This document shows positions 47,310 to 56,398 of a stretch of DNA of 64,000 nucleotides, in pieces. A model generated the notes under the pieces. That model was given only the letters and a program-made list of their open reading frames with translations. It was not told the origin of the DNA and made no database searches. The stretch's first letter is position 1; every line of letters starts with the position of its first letter. The stretch is from an uncultured Aquimarina sp. (lineage in GTDB: Bacteria > Bacteroidota > Bacteroidia > Flavobacteriales > Flavobacteriaceae). A program made the position numbers and the translations under genes. The stretch spans positions 22,289 to 86,288 of the forward strand of contig CANNCQ010000009.1 in NCBI GenBank assembly GCA_947503135.1, written 5' to 3'.

Positions 47310-48155
47310 CTATAGTAGTATTTGTTCTGTAGTTATCTTTTTATCAATAATATTTAATTTTAATAATTGATCCTGAATGTTGCCTAAGGTTTCTTCGTTA
47401 AGTTGTTTTTGGCTCCATTCGGTTTTTGAAAGCCATTTTTTAATGTCTGGTAATTTTTGACTATAACGAGTAGCTAATATTTCTTCAATGTTTTTAATGT
47501 TTTTAAATTCTAAAGTAGCTTTATTTATAGTATTGAGAGTTTTTTGAATTTCAGCTTGTTTTGAGTTTAAAACCTCATTTCTTACTGCTATCACAAAACA
47601 CGGCCAAGGAGTGGGGCAATCCGCAATCCTTCTAAAAGTGCCATTGTCAACTAGTGGTTTTGTGGTAAAATGTTCCCACATAAAATAATCACCTTTTCCT
47701 TCTTTAAGGCCTTTTACAGCACCATCCAAATTCTTAATAACATCAAACGTTAAGTTTTCAGTATTCCATCCTTGATTTTTAGCATTTACATAGGCCATTA
47801 AATGTGATCCAGAACCATACCTGCTAATTGCGGCAGAAGTGTTTTCGAGGTCGGCAAGTGTTTGGTATTTGGATTTAGCGTCTACATGTATTCCCCATAT
47901 TAGTGGTGTTTCAATATAAGTTTGTACAATTTTTGAGGGATTACCTTCGGTTATGTCTTTTACAATACCTTCGGTTAATAGAATGGCAACATCAATCGTT
48001 CCATTTCTAAGAGCTTTTGTCATAGCACCCGTTCCGCCAGGGAAATCGGTCCATTCAACAGTAATACCTTCATTTTTAAAAGCATTATTTTCAATACATA
48101 AATGCCAGGGTAAATTAAAATGTTCAGGTACACTTCCAATTTTTATTGTAGTCAT
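47310..48155 (-). CDS. cytoplasmic solute-binding-fold protein (Ca3427-like)
   Basis: 281 residues of the type 2 periplasmic-binding fold, related to the NMT1/THI5/SsuA group and most like the Ca3427 subgroup. Features: KIGSVPEHFNLPWHLCIENNAFKNEGITVEWTDFPGGTGAMTKALRNGTIDVAI, and later ISRYGSGSHLMAYVNA. There is no signal peptide and no ABC transporter beside it, so it is probably a cytoplasmic enzyme or binding protein, as in fungal relatives. It shares a strand with the SUI1 gene, 27 bp downstream of it. Ligand unknown. Confidence 0.8.
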   Translation of the reverse strand: MTTIKIGSVPEHFNLPWHLCIENNAFKNEGITVEWTDFPGGTGAMTKALRNGTIDVAILLTEGIVKDITEGNPSKIVQTYIETPLIWGIHVDAKSKYQTLADLENTSAAISRYGSGSHLMAYVNAKNQGWNTENLTFDVIKNLDGAVKGLKEGKGDYFMWEHFTTKPLVDNGTFRRIADCPTPWPCFVIAVRNEVLNSKQAEIQKTLNTINKATLEFKNIKNIEEILATRYSQKLPDIKKWLSKTEWSQKQLNEETLGNIQDQLLKLNIIDKKITTEQILL

Positions 48156-48182
48156 AGTTTTTCTTTTTGTGAAAATGATTAA

Positions 48183-48533
48183 TTAACCACCAACACGTTT
48201 TACGTTGTAGCCTTCTTTTTTCAAGATTTCCATAACCTTGTCTCTGTAATTTCCTTGAATTATAATTTCATAGTCTTTTACAGCACCGCCTACACCACAT
48301 TTTTTCTTAAGTAATTTTGCTAATATTTTTAAGTCGTCTTCCTGCCCTTCAAACCCTTTTACAATAGTCACGGTTTTACCACCTCTGCCTTTATTACTAA
48401 AATGAGCTTCTAAATATTGATCTTCGGGAGAAGGGGTTTCTGTGTATTCATTATTTTCCAAGTCAAAATCATCATTGGTCGAAAAAACAAAACCTCCCAA
48501 ATCTTCTAAACCTAATTTTTTTTTCTTTGCCAT
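48183..48533 (-). CDS. translation initiation factor SUI1/YciH family
   Basis: A 116-residue eIF1-like protein. The SUI1 domain covers the last 75 residues: NKGRGGKTVTIVKGFEG, LAKLLKKKCGVGGAVKD, EIIIQGNYRDKVMEILKKEGY. The N-terminal 40 residues are acidic and unstructured. In bacteria the homologue YciH can influence start-site selection. Likely the first gene of a two-gene unit with the binding-fold protein. Confidence 0.92.
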   Translation of the reverse strand: MAKKKKLGLEDLGGFVFSTNDDFDLENNEYTETPSPEDQYLEAHFSNKGRGGKTVTIVKGFEGQEDDLKILAKLLKKKCGVGGAVKDYEIIIQGNYRDKVMEILKKEGYNVKRVGG

Positions 48534-48867
48534 TACAGATTTAATATTAATTCAAAAATAATTTTTTTTAAACAACTTTTATGTTTGGTTTGACTAATTA
48601 TGAGGCTAATTCTATTTTTTTAATAGAATAGCTACATGTTAAAGAGATTACGCAAGCAAATAAGAAAACCCTATGGTTGTTTGTTTTGTTTAATTCTAAA
48701 TTTAGTTTTTTATGTTACGTTTTGTGGGTTTAGGAAAGTGTTTAGTAATTAGTGTAGAATAAAAGCTTCAAAGCTTTTCGTAATAGGAAAAAATAATTGG
48801 CGATTAAATATCGAAAAGCTATATTTGTCCGTTTTAGAAAAAGATACGAATTAATTAATATAAACTA
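48534..48867. other. divergent sui1/secDF control region
   Basis: 334 bp without a gene. It holds the secDF promoter (48797-48827). I see nothing else definite. Confidence 0.6.
48797..48827 (+). promoter_or_regulatory. secDF promoter (-33/-7)
   Basis: TTG at 48797-48799, 20-bp spacer, TATATTTG at 48820-48827, matching the Bacteroidota housekeeping promoter. The start of transcription would be near 48833, about 35 nt before the ATG. Confidence 0.75.
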
Positions 48868-51843
48868 ATGCAGAATAAAGGACTAATACGTGTATTTGCA
48901 ATTTTATTTGGTTTGGTATGCCTTTACCAATTATCATATACATTTATTACAAATGCTAAAGAAGACGAAGCTAAAGAATTCGCAACCTCTAAATACGCTG
49001 AAGGTGTAGAAGGATTTAGAAAATTGAGAGAGCAAGCGGAAGTTAAATACTTAGACTCTATAGGTAATGATACGATTGCTTTGGGTATTACTTATAACTC
49101 AGCAAAAAAGAAAGAGCTAAATAAAGGGCTTGACCTTAAGGGGGGGATTAATGTGATACTGCAAATATCTGTAAAAGATATATTGAAAGGTTTAGCTAAT
49201 GGATCTAAAAACCCAGCTTTTAATAAAGCATTGGCAGATGCTGATCAAATTCAAAAAAATGCACAAGAGCCTTATGTAGAATCATTTTTTACAGCATTCG
49301 AAGCACTGCCTGACGCAGAATTAGCATCAACATCTATTTTTGGTACTAAAGACTTACAAGGTGCTGTCGAGTTAGGAATGACTAATGATGAAGTAAAGCC
49401 TGTAATTCGTAAAAAAATAGATGAATCAATTGTTTCTGCTTTTGAGGTTTTGCGTAAGCGTATAGACCAGTTTGGAGTAACACAGCCAAATATTCAGCGT
49501 TTAGGTTCTTCCGGTCGTATATTAATTGAATTACCAGGAGCTAAAGATGTAACTCGTGTAAAAAGGTTATTACAAAGTACAGCTCAATTGGAATTTTGGG
49601 ATGTGTATAAATTAGAAGAAATTTATTCTTATTTAAATCAAGTAAATGAATTAGAAAAAGCAGTTGTTGCTAAGCAAGAAACTGCGAAAGCTAAAACAGG
49701 GAGTGATGAAGCAGTAGATGCTTTATTGGAGGGAGCAGAAGCAGATGAGCAAGCAGTTGTAAATCCATTATTTGATTTAATTTCTCGTGAAAATTCAAGA
49801 GCTTACCCAGGGGGTCCAATTATTGCTGCTGTAGCAAAAAAGGATACAGCTCAATTTAGTGGATTGTTGAAGAAGTACAGGTCTTCACTTTCGCCACAGC
49901 AACGCTATGTGCGTTTTGCTTGGGGTAAGGCAGAAGAAGGAAGTAATGTGTTTGATTTATATGCTATTAAGGGAAATAGAACCAATACACCAGAACTTTC
50001 AGGAAACGTAGTTACAGGTGCCGATCAAGATTACAACCAAAGAGGGCAAGTTACTGTAAGTATGCAGATGAACGGTAAAGGAGCTAAGCAATGGGAAGCA
50101 ATGACAGGAAGAGCATCTCAAAACCAAAGCCAAATTGCTATAGTTTTAGATAATGTTGTGTATTCAGCTCCAGGTGTTTCAAGCGGAGCAATTACTGGAG
50201 GTAGAAGTGAAATCACTGGAAACTTTGATATTTTAGAAGCTAAAGATTTAGCAAATGTATTGCGTGCAGGTAAATTACCAGCTTCAGCCGATATTATTCA
50301 GAGTGAGGTAGTAGGACCATCATTAGGTCAGGAAGCTATTGATAGTGGTATTTTATCTTTTGTTATTGGTTTGATACTAGTATTAGTATGGATGGTATTG
50401 TATTACGGAAGAGCAGGTTTATATGCTGATATTGCTTTGGTAGTAAACATCTTGTTTATTTTTGGTTTCTTAGCAGGAAAAGGGGCTGTATTGACGTTAC
50501 CTGGTATAGCAGGTATTGTATTAACCATAGGTATGTCTGTTGATGCAAACGTACTTATTTTTGAACGGATACGCGAAGAATTAAATAAAGGTAAATCTCA
50601 AGTAGATGCTATTAAAGATGGTTTTAAAAATGCATTATCATCAATATTAGATGCTAATATAACGACTGGTTTAACAGGGGTTATATTGTTAATTTTTGGT
50701 ACAGGTCCAATTAAAGGTTTTGCTTATACATTATTAGTAGGTATTGCAACTTCATTATTTACAGCAATTTTTATTACACGTTTATTTATCGATGGATATG
50801 GTAAAAACGGTAAGTCTTTAGCATTTTCTACAGGAATCACTAAAAACTGGTTTAAAAACTTTGATATAGAATTTTTGAAGAAAAGAAAAGTGGCTTACAT
50901 TATTTCAGGAATAATTATCGCTATTGGTTTAGGTTCGTTATTTACTCAAGGTTTAGATCAAGGTGTTGACTTTGTTGGGGGAAGAACTTATACGGTAAGG
51001 TTTCAAAATGATGTAAATGCTTCTGAAGTAGGTAGTGTTTTGGAAAAAACTTATGGAAGTGCGGAAGCTAAAACTTTCGGTGCAGCTAATCAGTTAAAAA
51101 TAACTACCAAGTATAAAGTAAATGAAACAGGTACGGCGGTAGATAATGAAGTGTCCGAGAAGTTATTTACGGCGCTAAAACCTTATTTATCGGCAGGACT
51201 AACATATAAAGACTTTTTGTCGGGAGAAGCAGGAAAAGAAGAAGGTGTTATGTCTTCTATTAAAGTAGGACCAACAATTGCTGATGATATTAAAAAGTCT
51301 GCATTTTGGGCGGTACTGGGATCATTAATAGTGGTATTCCTTTATATTTTATTCCGTTTCCAAAAGTGGCAATTTAGTTTAGGTGCAGTGGCAGCCGTTT
51401 TCCATGATGTGCTAATTGTATTAGGATTATTTTCTTTATTGCATAAAGTAATGCCTTTTAATATGGAAATAGATCAGGCGTTTATTGCCGCAATATTAAC
51501 TGTAATTGGGTATTCGTTAAATGATACGGTGGTAGTATTTGACCGTATTCGTGAATTCTTAGGTGAGCATCCTGATTGGGAACTTACTAAAATCGTTGAT
51601 AAAGCTCTTAGTAGTACGCTAAGTAGAACGTTAAATACTTCTTTAACTACTTTATTAGTATTGGTTGCTATCTTTATTTTTGCGGCTCCTTTAAGAGGGT
51701 TTATGTTCTCTTTAATTATAGGTGTTGTAGTTGGTACTTACTCTTCTTTATTTATTGCAACGCCAATAATGGTAGATACAGTAAAAAAGACAGGCTTAAA
51801 GCTTCCTACAGTAGCTACTGATGAAACAGTAATAGAAGCTTAA
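48868..51843 (+). CDS. secDF: fused protein translocase subunit SecDF
   Basis: A 991-residue natural fusion of SecD and SecF, usual for Bacteroidota. The SecD half has one N-terminal helix, a large periplasmic part (first conserved stretch LNKGLDLKGGINVILQ, then FEVLRKRIDQFGVTQPNIQRLG), and five helices with GIVLTIGMSVDANVLIFERIREEL. The SecF half starts near 670 with RKVAYIISGIIIAIGLGSLF, followed by GVDFVGGRTYTVRF and the helices with VIGYSLNDTVVVFDRIRE. Between, around 255-300, lies a hydrophilic acidic insertion in the periplasmic domain. It pulls exported proteins through SecYEG using the proton gradient. Confidence 0.97.
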   Translation: MQNKGLIRVFAILFGLVCLYQLSYTFITNAKEDEAKEFATSKYAEGVEGFRKLREQAEVKYLDSIGNDTIALGITYNSAKKKELNKGLDLKGGINVILQISVKDILKGLANGSKNPAFNKALADADQIQKNAQEPYVESFFTAFEALPDAELASTSIFGTKDLQGAVELGMTNDEVKPVIRKKIDESIVSAFEVLRKRIDQFGVTQPNIQRLGSSGRILIELPGAKDVTRVKRLLQSTAQLEFWDVYKLEEIYSYLNQVNELEKAVVAKQETAKAKTGSDEAVDALLEGAEADEQAVVNPLFDLISRENSRAYPGGPIIAAVAKKDTAQFSGLLKKYRSSLSPQQRYVRFAWGKAEEGSNVFDLYAIKGNRTNTPELSGNVVTGADQDYNQRGQVTVSMQMNGKGAKQWEAMTGRASQNQSQIAIVLDNVVYSAPGVSSGAITGGRSEITGNFDILEAKDLANVLRAGKLPASADIIQSEVVGPSLGQEAIDSGILSFVIGLILVLVWMVLYYGRAGLYADIALVVNILFIFGFLAGKGAVLTLPGIAGIVLTIGMSVDANVLIFERIREELNKGKSQVDAIKDGFKNALSSILDANITTGLTGVILLIFGTGPIKGFAYTLLVGIATSLFTAIFITRLFIDGYGKNGKSLAFSTGITKNWFKNFDIEFLKKRKVAYIISGIIIAIGLGSLFTQGLDQGVDFVGGRTYTVRFQNDVNASEVGSVLEKTYGSAEAKTFGAANQLKITTKYKVNETGTAVDNEVSEKLFTALKPYLSAGLTYKDFLSGEAGKEEGVMSSIKVGPTIADDIKKSAFWAVLGSLIVVFLYILFRFQKWQFSLGAVAAVFHDVLIVLGLFSLLHKVMPFNMEIDQAFIAAILTVIGYSLNDTVVVFDRIREFLGEHPDWELTKIVDKALSSTLSRTLNTSLTTLLVLVAIFIFAAPLRGFMFSLIIGVVVGTYSSLFIATPIMVDTVKKTGLKLPTVATDETVIEA

Positions 51844-51867
51844 TAATTTAGGTATTGTTATACTATA

Positions 51868-51900
51868 AAAATCCAGTAGCCTAGCTACTGGATTTTTTTT
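51868..51900 (+). terminator. secDF terminator
   Basis: AAAATCCAGTAGC / GCTACTGGATTTT, 13-bp perfect stem, 3-nt loop, followed by eight T. Confidence 0.93.
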
Positions 51901-51984
51901 AATTATTTTTTTGAGTGCTATTTGTTTATTTTCAGTGTTGTAGGAATAAATTTTGTGATTTTTTTAATTTTTTTACAAAGAGTA

Positions 51985-52015
51985 TTTGTTGAACTGAAAA
52001 ATAGTTGTATTTTTG
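51985..52015 (+). promoter_or_regulatory. tRNA-Glu promoter (-33/-7)
   Basis: TTTG at 51985-51988, exactly 19 bp, TATTTTTG at 52008-52015. Start expected near 52021, about 12 nt before the tRNA. Confidence 0.85.
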
Positions 52016-52033
52016 CATCCGCTATCACAGTAT

Positions 52034-52105
52034 GGCCCGTTCGTCTATCGGCTAGGACGCATGGTTTTCATCCATGTAAGAGGGGTTCGATTCCCCTACG
52101 GGCTA
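52034..52105 (+). tRNA. tRNA-Glu(TTC), copy 1
   Basis: 72 nt with a full cloverleaf. Acceptor GGCCCGT/ACGGGCT (first pair G-U), D-loop with GG, anticodon stem CATGG/CCATG around TTTTCAT giving anticodon TTC, T-arm AGGGG/CCCCT with loop TTCGATT. CCA is not encoded. Confidence 0.97.
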
Positions 52106-52159
52106 CAAATTAACATTGTCTTTTTTGAGGGTAATGTTAAATAATTAAAATACAGTAAT

Positions 52160-52231
52160 GGCCCGTTCGTCTATCGGCTAGGACGCATGGTTTTCATCCA
52201 TGTAAGAGGGGTTCGATTCCCCTACGGGCTA
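52160..52231 (+). tRNA. tRNA-Glu(TTC), copy 2
   Basis: 72 nt, identical to copy 1 and 54 bp after it; probably co-transcribed from the same promoter and processed from a common precursor that may extend into rpsT. Confidence 0.97.
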
Positions 52232-52263
52232 CAAATTTTGAAGAAACACTTAAGAAAGAGATT

Positions 52264-52512
52264 ATGGCAAATCATAAATCAGCGTTAAAAAGAATTAGAA
52301 GTAACGAATCTAAACGTTTAAGAAATAAATACCAGTTCAAAACTACGCGTAATGCGATTAAAAAGTTAAAGGAATCTGGTAAAGAAGAAGCGGTTAAGTT
52401 GTTACCTACTGTTATCGCTATGATTGATAAATTGGCTAAAAATAATATTATTCATAATAATAAAGCAGCCAACACGAAATCTAAACTAACAAAGTACGTA
52501 GCTACTTTATAA
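52264..52512 (+). CDS. rpsT: 30S ribosomal protein S20
   Basis: 82 residues, all basic helices, with the family start ANHKSALKRIRSNESKRLRNK and the later IDKLAKNNIIHNNKAANTKSKL. It binds 16S rRNA in early 30S assembly. It lies 32 bp after the second tRNA-Glu with no terminator between, so read-through from the tRNA promoter is likely. Confidence 0.97.
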   Translation: MANHKSALKRIRSNESKRLRNKYQFKTTRNAIKKLKESGKEEAVKLLPTVIAMIDKLAKNNIIHNNKAANTKSKLTKYVATL

Positions 52513-52536
52513 GTTTAATCTCTTCAAAGAATTTGC

Positions 52537-52564
52537 AAAAGCCTTGTTTTTACAAGGCTTTTTG
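52537..52564 (+). terminator. rpsT terminator
   Basis: AAAAGCCTTG / CAAGGCTTTT, 6-nt loop (52537-52562), T-run at the stem end. Confidence 0.88.
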
Positions 52565-52576
52565 TGTTTTATATAA

Positions 52577-52609
52577 TTGCATATATTTAATTGTTAAGCT
52601 TTATATTTG
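52577..52609 (+). promoter_or_regulatory. possible ychF promoter
   Basis: TTG at 52577-52579 and TATATTTG at 52602-52609, but the 22-bp gap is longer than the usual 19-20. About 80 nt upstream of the ATG. Confidence 0.5.
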
Positions 52610-52688
52610 CACGGACTTTATAAAAGCATAAAATATATTCTAATAGCGATTTTACTAAGAATATTACTAATTATTTAAGTTTTATTAC

Positions 52689-53783
52689 ATGAAAGCAGGT
52701 ATTGTTGGATTACCGAACGTTGGAAAATCAACGTTATTTAATTGTTTGTCTAATGCAAAAGCGCAGAGTGCAAATTTCCCTTTTTGTACTATTGAGCCTA
52801 ATATAGGTGTGGTTAATGTTCCTGATCCTAGATTGGAAAAACTAGAATCTCTAGTAAATCCTGAAAAAGTGGTTCCGGCTACTGTAGAAATAGTGGATAT
52901 TGCTGGTTTGGTAAAAGGCGCTAGTAAAGGTGAAGGCTTAGGAAATCAGTTTTTAGGTAATATACGCGAGACTGATGCTATTGTTCACGTATTACGTTGT
53001 TTTGAAAATGATAATATTGTACATGTTGATGGTTCTGTGGATCCTATAAGAGATAAAGAAACTATTGATATAGAACTGCAACTTAAAGATTTAGAAACTA
53101 CCGAAAAAAAAATTGAGAAGGTTAAGCGTGCTGCACGTACAGGTAATAAAGAGGCAGTTGCGGAAGAGGCAATTTTATTACGTATTAAAGCGCAATTAGA
53201 GTCAGGAGCTTCGGTAAGAGCTATGGATTTTAGCGATGAAGAAAGAGAAGATATTGTTAATGGTTTGCAATTAATTACAGACAAACCCGTTTTGTATGTT
53301 TGTAATGTTGATGAAGGTTCGGCAGTTTCAGGAAATGCTTATGTTGAAAAAGTAAAAGAAGCTGTGGCAAATGAAAAAGCCGAAGTTATTATACTAGCTG
53401 TGGGTATGGAGGCCGATATTAATGAATTGGATGATTATGAAGAACGCCAAATGTTTTTAAGCGATATGGGACTCCAAGAGCCAGGATCGGCAGTGCTAAT
53501 TAGAGCAACTTATAAATTATTGAACTTACAAACTTATTTTACTGCAGGTGTAAAAGAAGTTCGAGCTTGGACTATTAATGTAGGTGATAGCGCTCCACAA
53601 GCTGCGGGTGTAATTCATACCGATTTTGAAAAAGGCTTTATTAGGGCCGAAGTTATAACGTATGATGATTATGTTTCTTTTGGAAGTGAAACTAAGGTTA
53701 AAGAAGCTGGTAAGTTAAATGTAGAAGGTAAAAACTATATTGTAAATGATGGAGATGTAATGAACTTTTTGTTCAACGTATAA
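52689..53783 (+). CDS. ychF: redox-regulated ATPase YchF
   Basis: A 364-residue Obg-like P-loop protein that prefers ATP. G1 GLPNVGKST at residues 7-15, the family stretch [14 protein letters not shown]3 [20 protein letters not shown], the unusual G4 region VCNVDE, and the C-terminal TGS domain ending [12 protein letters not shown]. It binds ribosomes and takes part in stress responses and start selection. Single gene with its own terminator. Confidence 0.97.
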   Translation: MKAGIVGLPNVGKSTLFNCLSNAKAQSANFPFCTIEPNIGVVNVPDPRLEKLESLVNPEKVVPATVEIVDIAGLVKGASKGEGLGNQFLGNIRETDAIVHVLRCFENDNIVHVDGSVDPIRDKETIDIELQLKDLETTEKKIEKVKRAARTGNKEAVAEEAILLRIKAQLESGASVRAMDFSDEEREDIVNGLQLITDKPVLYVCNVDEGSAVSGNAYVEKVKEAVANEKAEVIILAVGMEADINELDDYEERQMFLSDMGLQEPGSAVLIRATYKLLNLQTYFTAGVKEVRAWTINVGDSAPQAAGVIHTDFEKGFIRAEVITYDDYVSFGSETKVKEAGKLNVEGKNYIVNDGDVMNFLFNV

Positions 53784-53827
53784 TACGCAAACATCTTTTA
53801 ATTAAGACTTATTCATTAATAAAATAT

Positions 53828-53858
53828 AAAGCGCCATCATGATGTGATTGGCGCTTTT
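53828..53858 (+). terminator. ychF terminator
   Basis: AAAGCGCCA / TGGCGCTTT, 12-nt inner part that can pair further (TCA/TGA), then TTTT. Confidence 0.88.
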
Positions 53859-53897
53859 ATAAATATATACCCAGTTCGTTTTCGGAACATAATAACG

Positions 53898-54041
53898 ATG
53901 TATCAACTTATAGCTAAAATTAACAAAGCCATTTTGCCATCATATAGCAAACAACAACTCGATTTAACTAGAGCTAGTAAATTTCAGTTAGCTATAATAG
54001 CCTGGAGGAGCTATGTTACCAAAAAGGTGATAAATCAATAA
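53898..54041 (+). CDS. small conserved basic protein (47 aa)
   Basis: 47 residues from ATG 53898; a longer in-frame start lies inside the ychF terminator and is rejected. Sequence runs YQLIAKINKAILPSYSKQQ, LDLTRASKFQLAIIAWR, SYVTKKVINQ. I recognise it as the kind of short, basic, helical protein that recurs in flavobacterial genomes without known role. Its last 7 bp overlap the 3' end of the convergent apt gene. Confidence 0.6.
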   Translation: MYQLIAKINKAILPSYSKQQLDLTRASKFQLAIIAWRSYVTKKVINQ

Positions 54042-54541
54042 GTAATAAGACTTTTAACAGGGGCTTCTAATAGATCTTCGCCTTTTAAAAAATCAAGCTT
54101 AATTATAAAATTGCATTGAACAATTATTCCTCCCAATTCAGTTACTAAATCGCAAACTGCTTTTGCAGTACCCCCAGTAGCCAATACATCGTCGTGTATT
54201 AAAACACGATCTCCTTTTTGAATTGCATCGGCATGAATTTCTAATACGTCTTCGCCGTATTCTAATGCATAAGCTTTTTGGATTGTTTTATTAGGTAGTT
54301 TCCCTTTTTTTCGAACAGGAACTAACCCCGCATTTAATTTTTCAGCAATTAAGCCTCCAAAGAAAAAACCACGCGCATCTACACAAACTACTTTGTCAAT
54401 AGGGGTTTCCACCATTTTTGCCAGTGATTTAGCACAGCTAGCAAAAGCCTTTGCATTTCCTAATAAAGGGGTAATGTCTTTAAACGTAACGCCTTGCTTG
54501 GGGAAATTCTCAATATCTACTATGTATTTTTCAAATTCCAT
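54035..54541 (-). CDS. apt: adenine phosphoribosyltransferase
   Basis: 168 residues from ATG 54541, giving the family start EFEKYIVDIENFPKQGVTFKDITPLL; an in-frame ATG at 54574 would add 11 residues that homologues lack. It makes AMP from adenine and PRPP in purine salvage. The PRPP loop is VLIHDDVLATGGTA near residue 114. ARGFFFGG and GLVPVRKKGKLP are the other conserved parts. Single gene. Confidence 0.96.
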   Translation of the reverse strand: MEFEKYIVDIENFPKQGVTFKDITPLLGNAKAFASCAKSLAKMVETPIDKVVCVDARGFFFGGLIAEKLNAGLVPVRKKGKLPNKTIQKAYALEYGEDVLEIHADAIQKGDRVLIHDDVLATGGTAKAVCDLVTELGGIIVQCNFIIKLDFLKGEDLLEAPVKSLITY

Positions 54542-54583
54542 TAACTTGTTTTTTATAAAAGTAAAAATATACACAATAATTGT

Positions 54584-54614
54584 TTTGTAGAACTAAAAAA
54601 AGGACTTATATTTG
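54584..54614 (+). promoter_or_regulatory. tRNA-Arg promoter (-33/-7)
   Basis: TTTG at 54584-54587, exactly 19 bp, TATATTTG at 54607-54614; same architecture as the tRNA-Glu promoter. Start expected near 54620. Confidence 0.88.
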
Positions 54615-54632
54615 CACCCTCCTAAGGGATAT

Positions 54633-54706
54633 GGCCTCGTAGCATAACTGAATAGTGCACCACATTACGGCTGTGGAGGTTGAAGGTTTGAATCCTTCCG
54701 AGGTCA
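54633..54706 (+). tRNA. tRNA-Arg(ACG)
   Basis: 74 nt. Acceptor GGCCTCG/CGAGGTC (one G-U pair), D stem GCAT/GTGC, anticodon stem CCACA/TGTGG around TTACGGC giving ACG (to be read as inosine-CG after TadA), T stem GAAGG/CCTTC. The D-loop reads AACTGAATA, with A at position 19 instead of G, and the T-loop reads TTTGAAT, with T at position 56 instead of C: a matched exchange of the 19-56 tertiary pair. The 15-48 pair is A-T as usual. Confidence 0.95.
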
Positions 54707-55184
54707 CAATTTTATTTAAAGCTTTTTAAACCTTTGTTTAAAAAGCTTTTTTGATTTCAATAATTGATGTTATTTTATATTTTAAAATAGTATTATTTCC
54801 TCTCCTCTAATAGTTTTTTTCAATTTTTTATAGGGCGTGTATAATGGCGCAACGGCTTATTGTTAATTTTACGACAGTTTAATTTCTGTTTTTATAGAAA
54901 TCAAACCTCTTAAAGACTGATTAAACATAGTTTACTTTTTTGTAAAGGCTATAATTAGTTTTTTTACCTCGTATTTTTTTTCATTCTGTGAGTATACACA
55001 AGTATTGCACAATATCATTAAGGTAATTAATTTCATTTATTGCCAAAAATTAAGAGTACATATATTAGAGTGCTTTAGAGCATTGTAATTTTAAAAATAA
55101 AGAAGATTGTAACTAGCCTCATTGAGAATTATAATTCTTAGATTTATTTTAAATTAATAGCACAAATAGGTAGCATTAGGAGAT
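54707..55184. other. intergenic region between tRNA-Arg and sbcD
   Basis: 478 bp, AT-rich. It holds the tRNA terminator at its left end and presumably the sbcD promoter. sbcD has an unusual AGGAG Shine-Dalgarno-like site 6 bp before its ATG. No further gene seen. Confidence 0.6.
54718..54752 (+). terminator. tRNA-Arg terminator
   Basis: AAAGCTTTTTAAAC / GTTTAAAAAGCTTT, 14-bp perfect stem, CTTT loop, then T-run. Confidence 0.88.
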
Positions 55185-56387
55185 ATGAAAATTTTACATA
55201 CCGCCGATTGGCACTTGGGACATCGGTTGCACGACCACTCTCAAAATGAAGAGCAAACACTCTTTTTAAATTGGATAACAACATACATTACGGAGAAAGA
55301 AGTTGATGTATTGTTGATTTCAGGAGATGTATTTGATTCTGGTGCCCCTTCAAACCAAAGTTTGGAATTGTATTATAATTTTTTAGTGGGGTTAAAAAAC
55401 ACCTGCTGTAATGCTATTATTATTACGGGCGGTAATCACGACTCGCCCGGAACCTTAAATGCGCCCAAACATATTTTAGAAGCTCTTTCTATAAATGTTA
55501 TAGGTAAAGCTACCGAGAATATAGATGACGAAGTTTTTAAAATTATAATTAACAGTGAAACTGTAATTATAGCAGCAGTACCTTATTTACGTGATGGGGA
55601 TATAAGAAAAGCGGTGGCAGGCGAAACTTTTGAAGATCTTGTGGATAAATATAAAACAGCATTAATTAATCATTACAAAGCAGTCGCTATTAAATGTAAG
55701 GATGTAAATAGTAACAATGCACCTGTTATAGCAATGGGGCATTTGTTTGCTATAGGGGGTTCAGTATCGGACAGTGAGCAAAATATATACGTAGGTAGTT
55801 TAGGGCATATAGGAGCTTCCGATTTTCCCGATTATTATGATTATGTTGCTTTGGGGCATTTACATAGGCCACAAATAGTTGGGGGCAATAATAAGGTGCG
55901 CTATTGTGGCTCACCAAATATTTTGAGTTTTAGTGAAATAAATTACGATAAAAAAGTGCTTTTACTTACACTATCAGCAAATAAAATAACTACTGTTACT
56001 GAGGATATTGTACCTTGTTTTAGAGCATTCTTTCAAATAAAAGGCACAATTGAGGAATGTATATCGCAATTTCCAATTGTAAAGCCTACCAGTTATGGTT
56101 TAATGCCTTGGGTAGAAATTATACTTGATGAAGACAGTACTGTAAATACCGATATGCTCAATAAAAAAGCCGAGGAATACACATTTGACATTTTAAAAAC
56201 TTCTTTAAAAAAGCAAAACAAACACAAAGGCATAGAGGAATTATTAAAGGATTCTAGCTCAATAAAGGAATTGGAGCCTACTGAAGTTTTTAAATTAAAA
56301 TGTAAGGAGGTCGATTTTGATTTAAAAGAAAATCCAGCAGTTTGGGATGCATTTAATGAAATTTTACAAAAGGTAAAGCAACAATAG
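55185..56387 (+). CDS. sbcD: exonuclease SbcCD subunit D
   Basis: A 400-residue Mre11-type nuclease. Metal motifs: HTADWHLGHRL (residues 5-15), LLISGDVFDSG, GGNHDSPG, and the later MGHLFAIGG and YVALGHLHRPQ. With SbcC it cuts hairpins and blocked DNA ends. Starts at ATG 55185 with a good AGGAG site upstream. Ends 11 bp before sbcC, so the two are co-expressed. Confidence 0.97.
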   Translation: MKILHTADWHLGHRLHDHSQNEEQTLFLNWITTYITEKEVDVLLISGDVFDSGAPSNQSLELYYNFLVGLKNTCCNAIIITGGNHDSPGTLNAPKHILEALSINVIGKATENIDDEVFKIIINSETVIIAAVPYLRDGDIRKAVAGETFEDLVDKYKTALINHYKAVAIKCKDVNSNNAPVIAMGHLFAIGGSVSDSEQNIYVGSLGHIGASDFPDYYDYVALGHLHRPQIVGGNNKVRYCGSPNILSFSEINYDKKVLLLTLSANKITTVTEDIVPCFRAFFQIKGTIEECISQFPIVKPTSYGLMPWVEIILDEDSTVNTDMLNKKAEEYTFDILKTSLKKQNKHKGIEELLKDSSSIKELEPTEVFKLKCKEVDFDLKENPAVWDAFNEILQKVKQQ

Positions 56388-56398
56388 AGAGTTTATAT

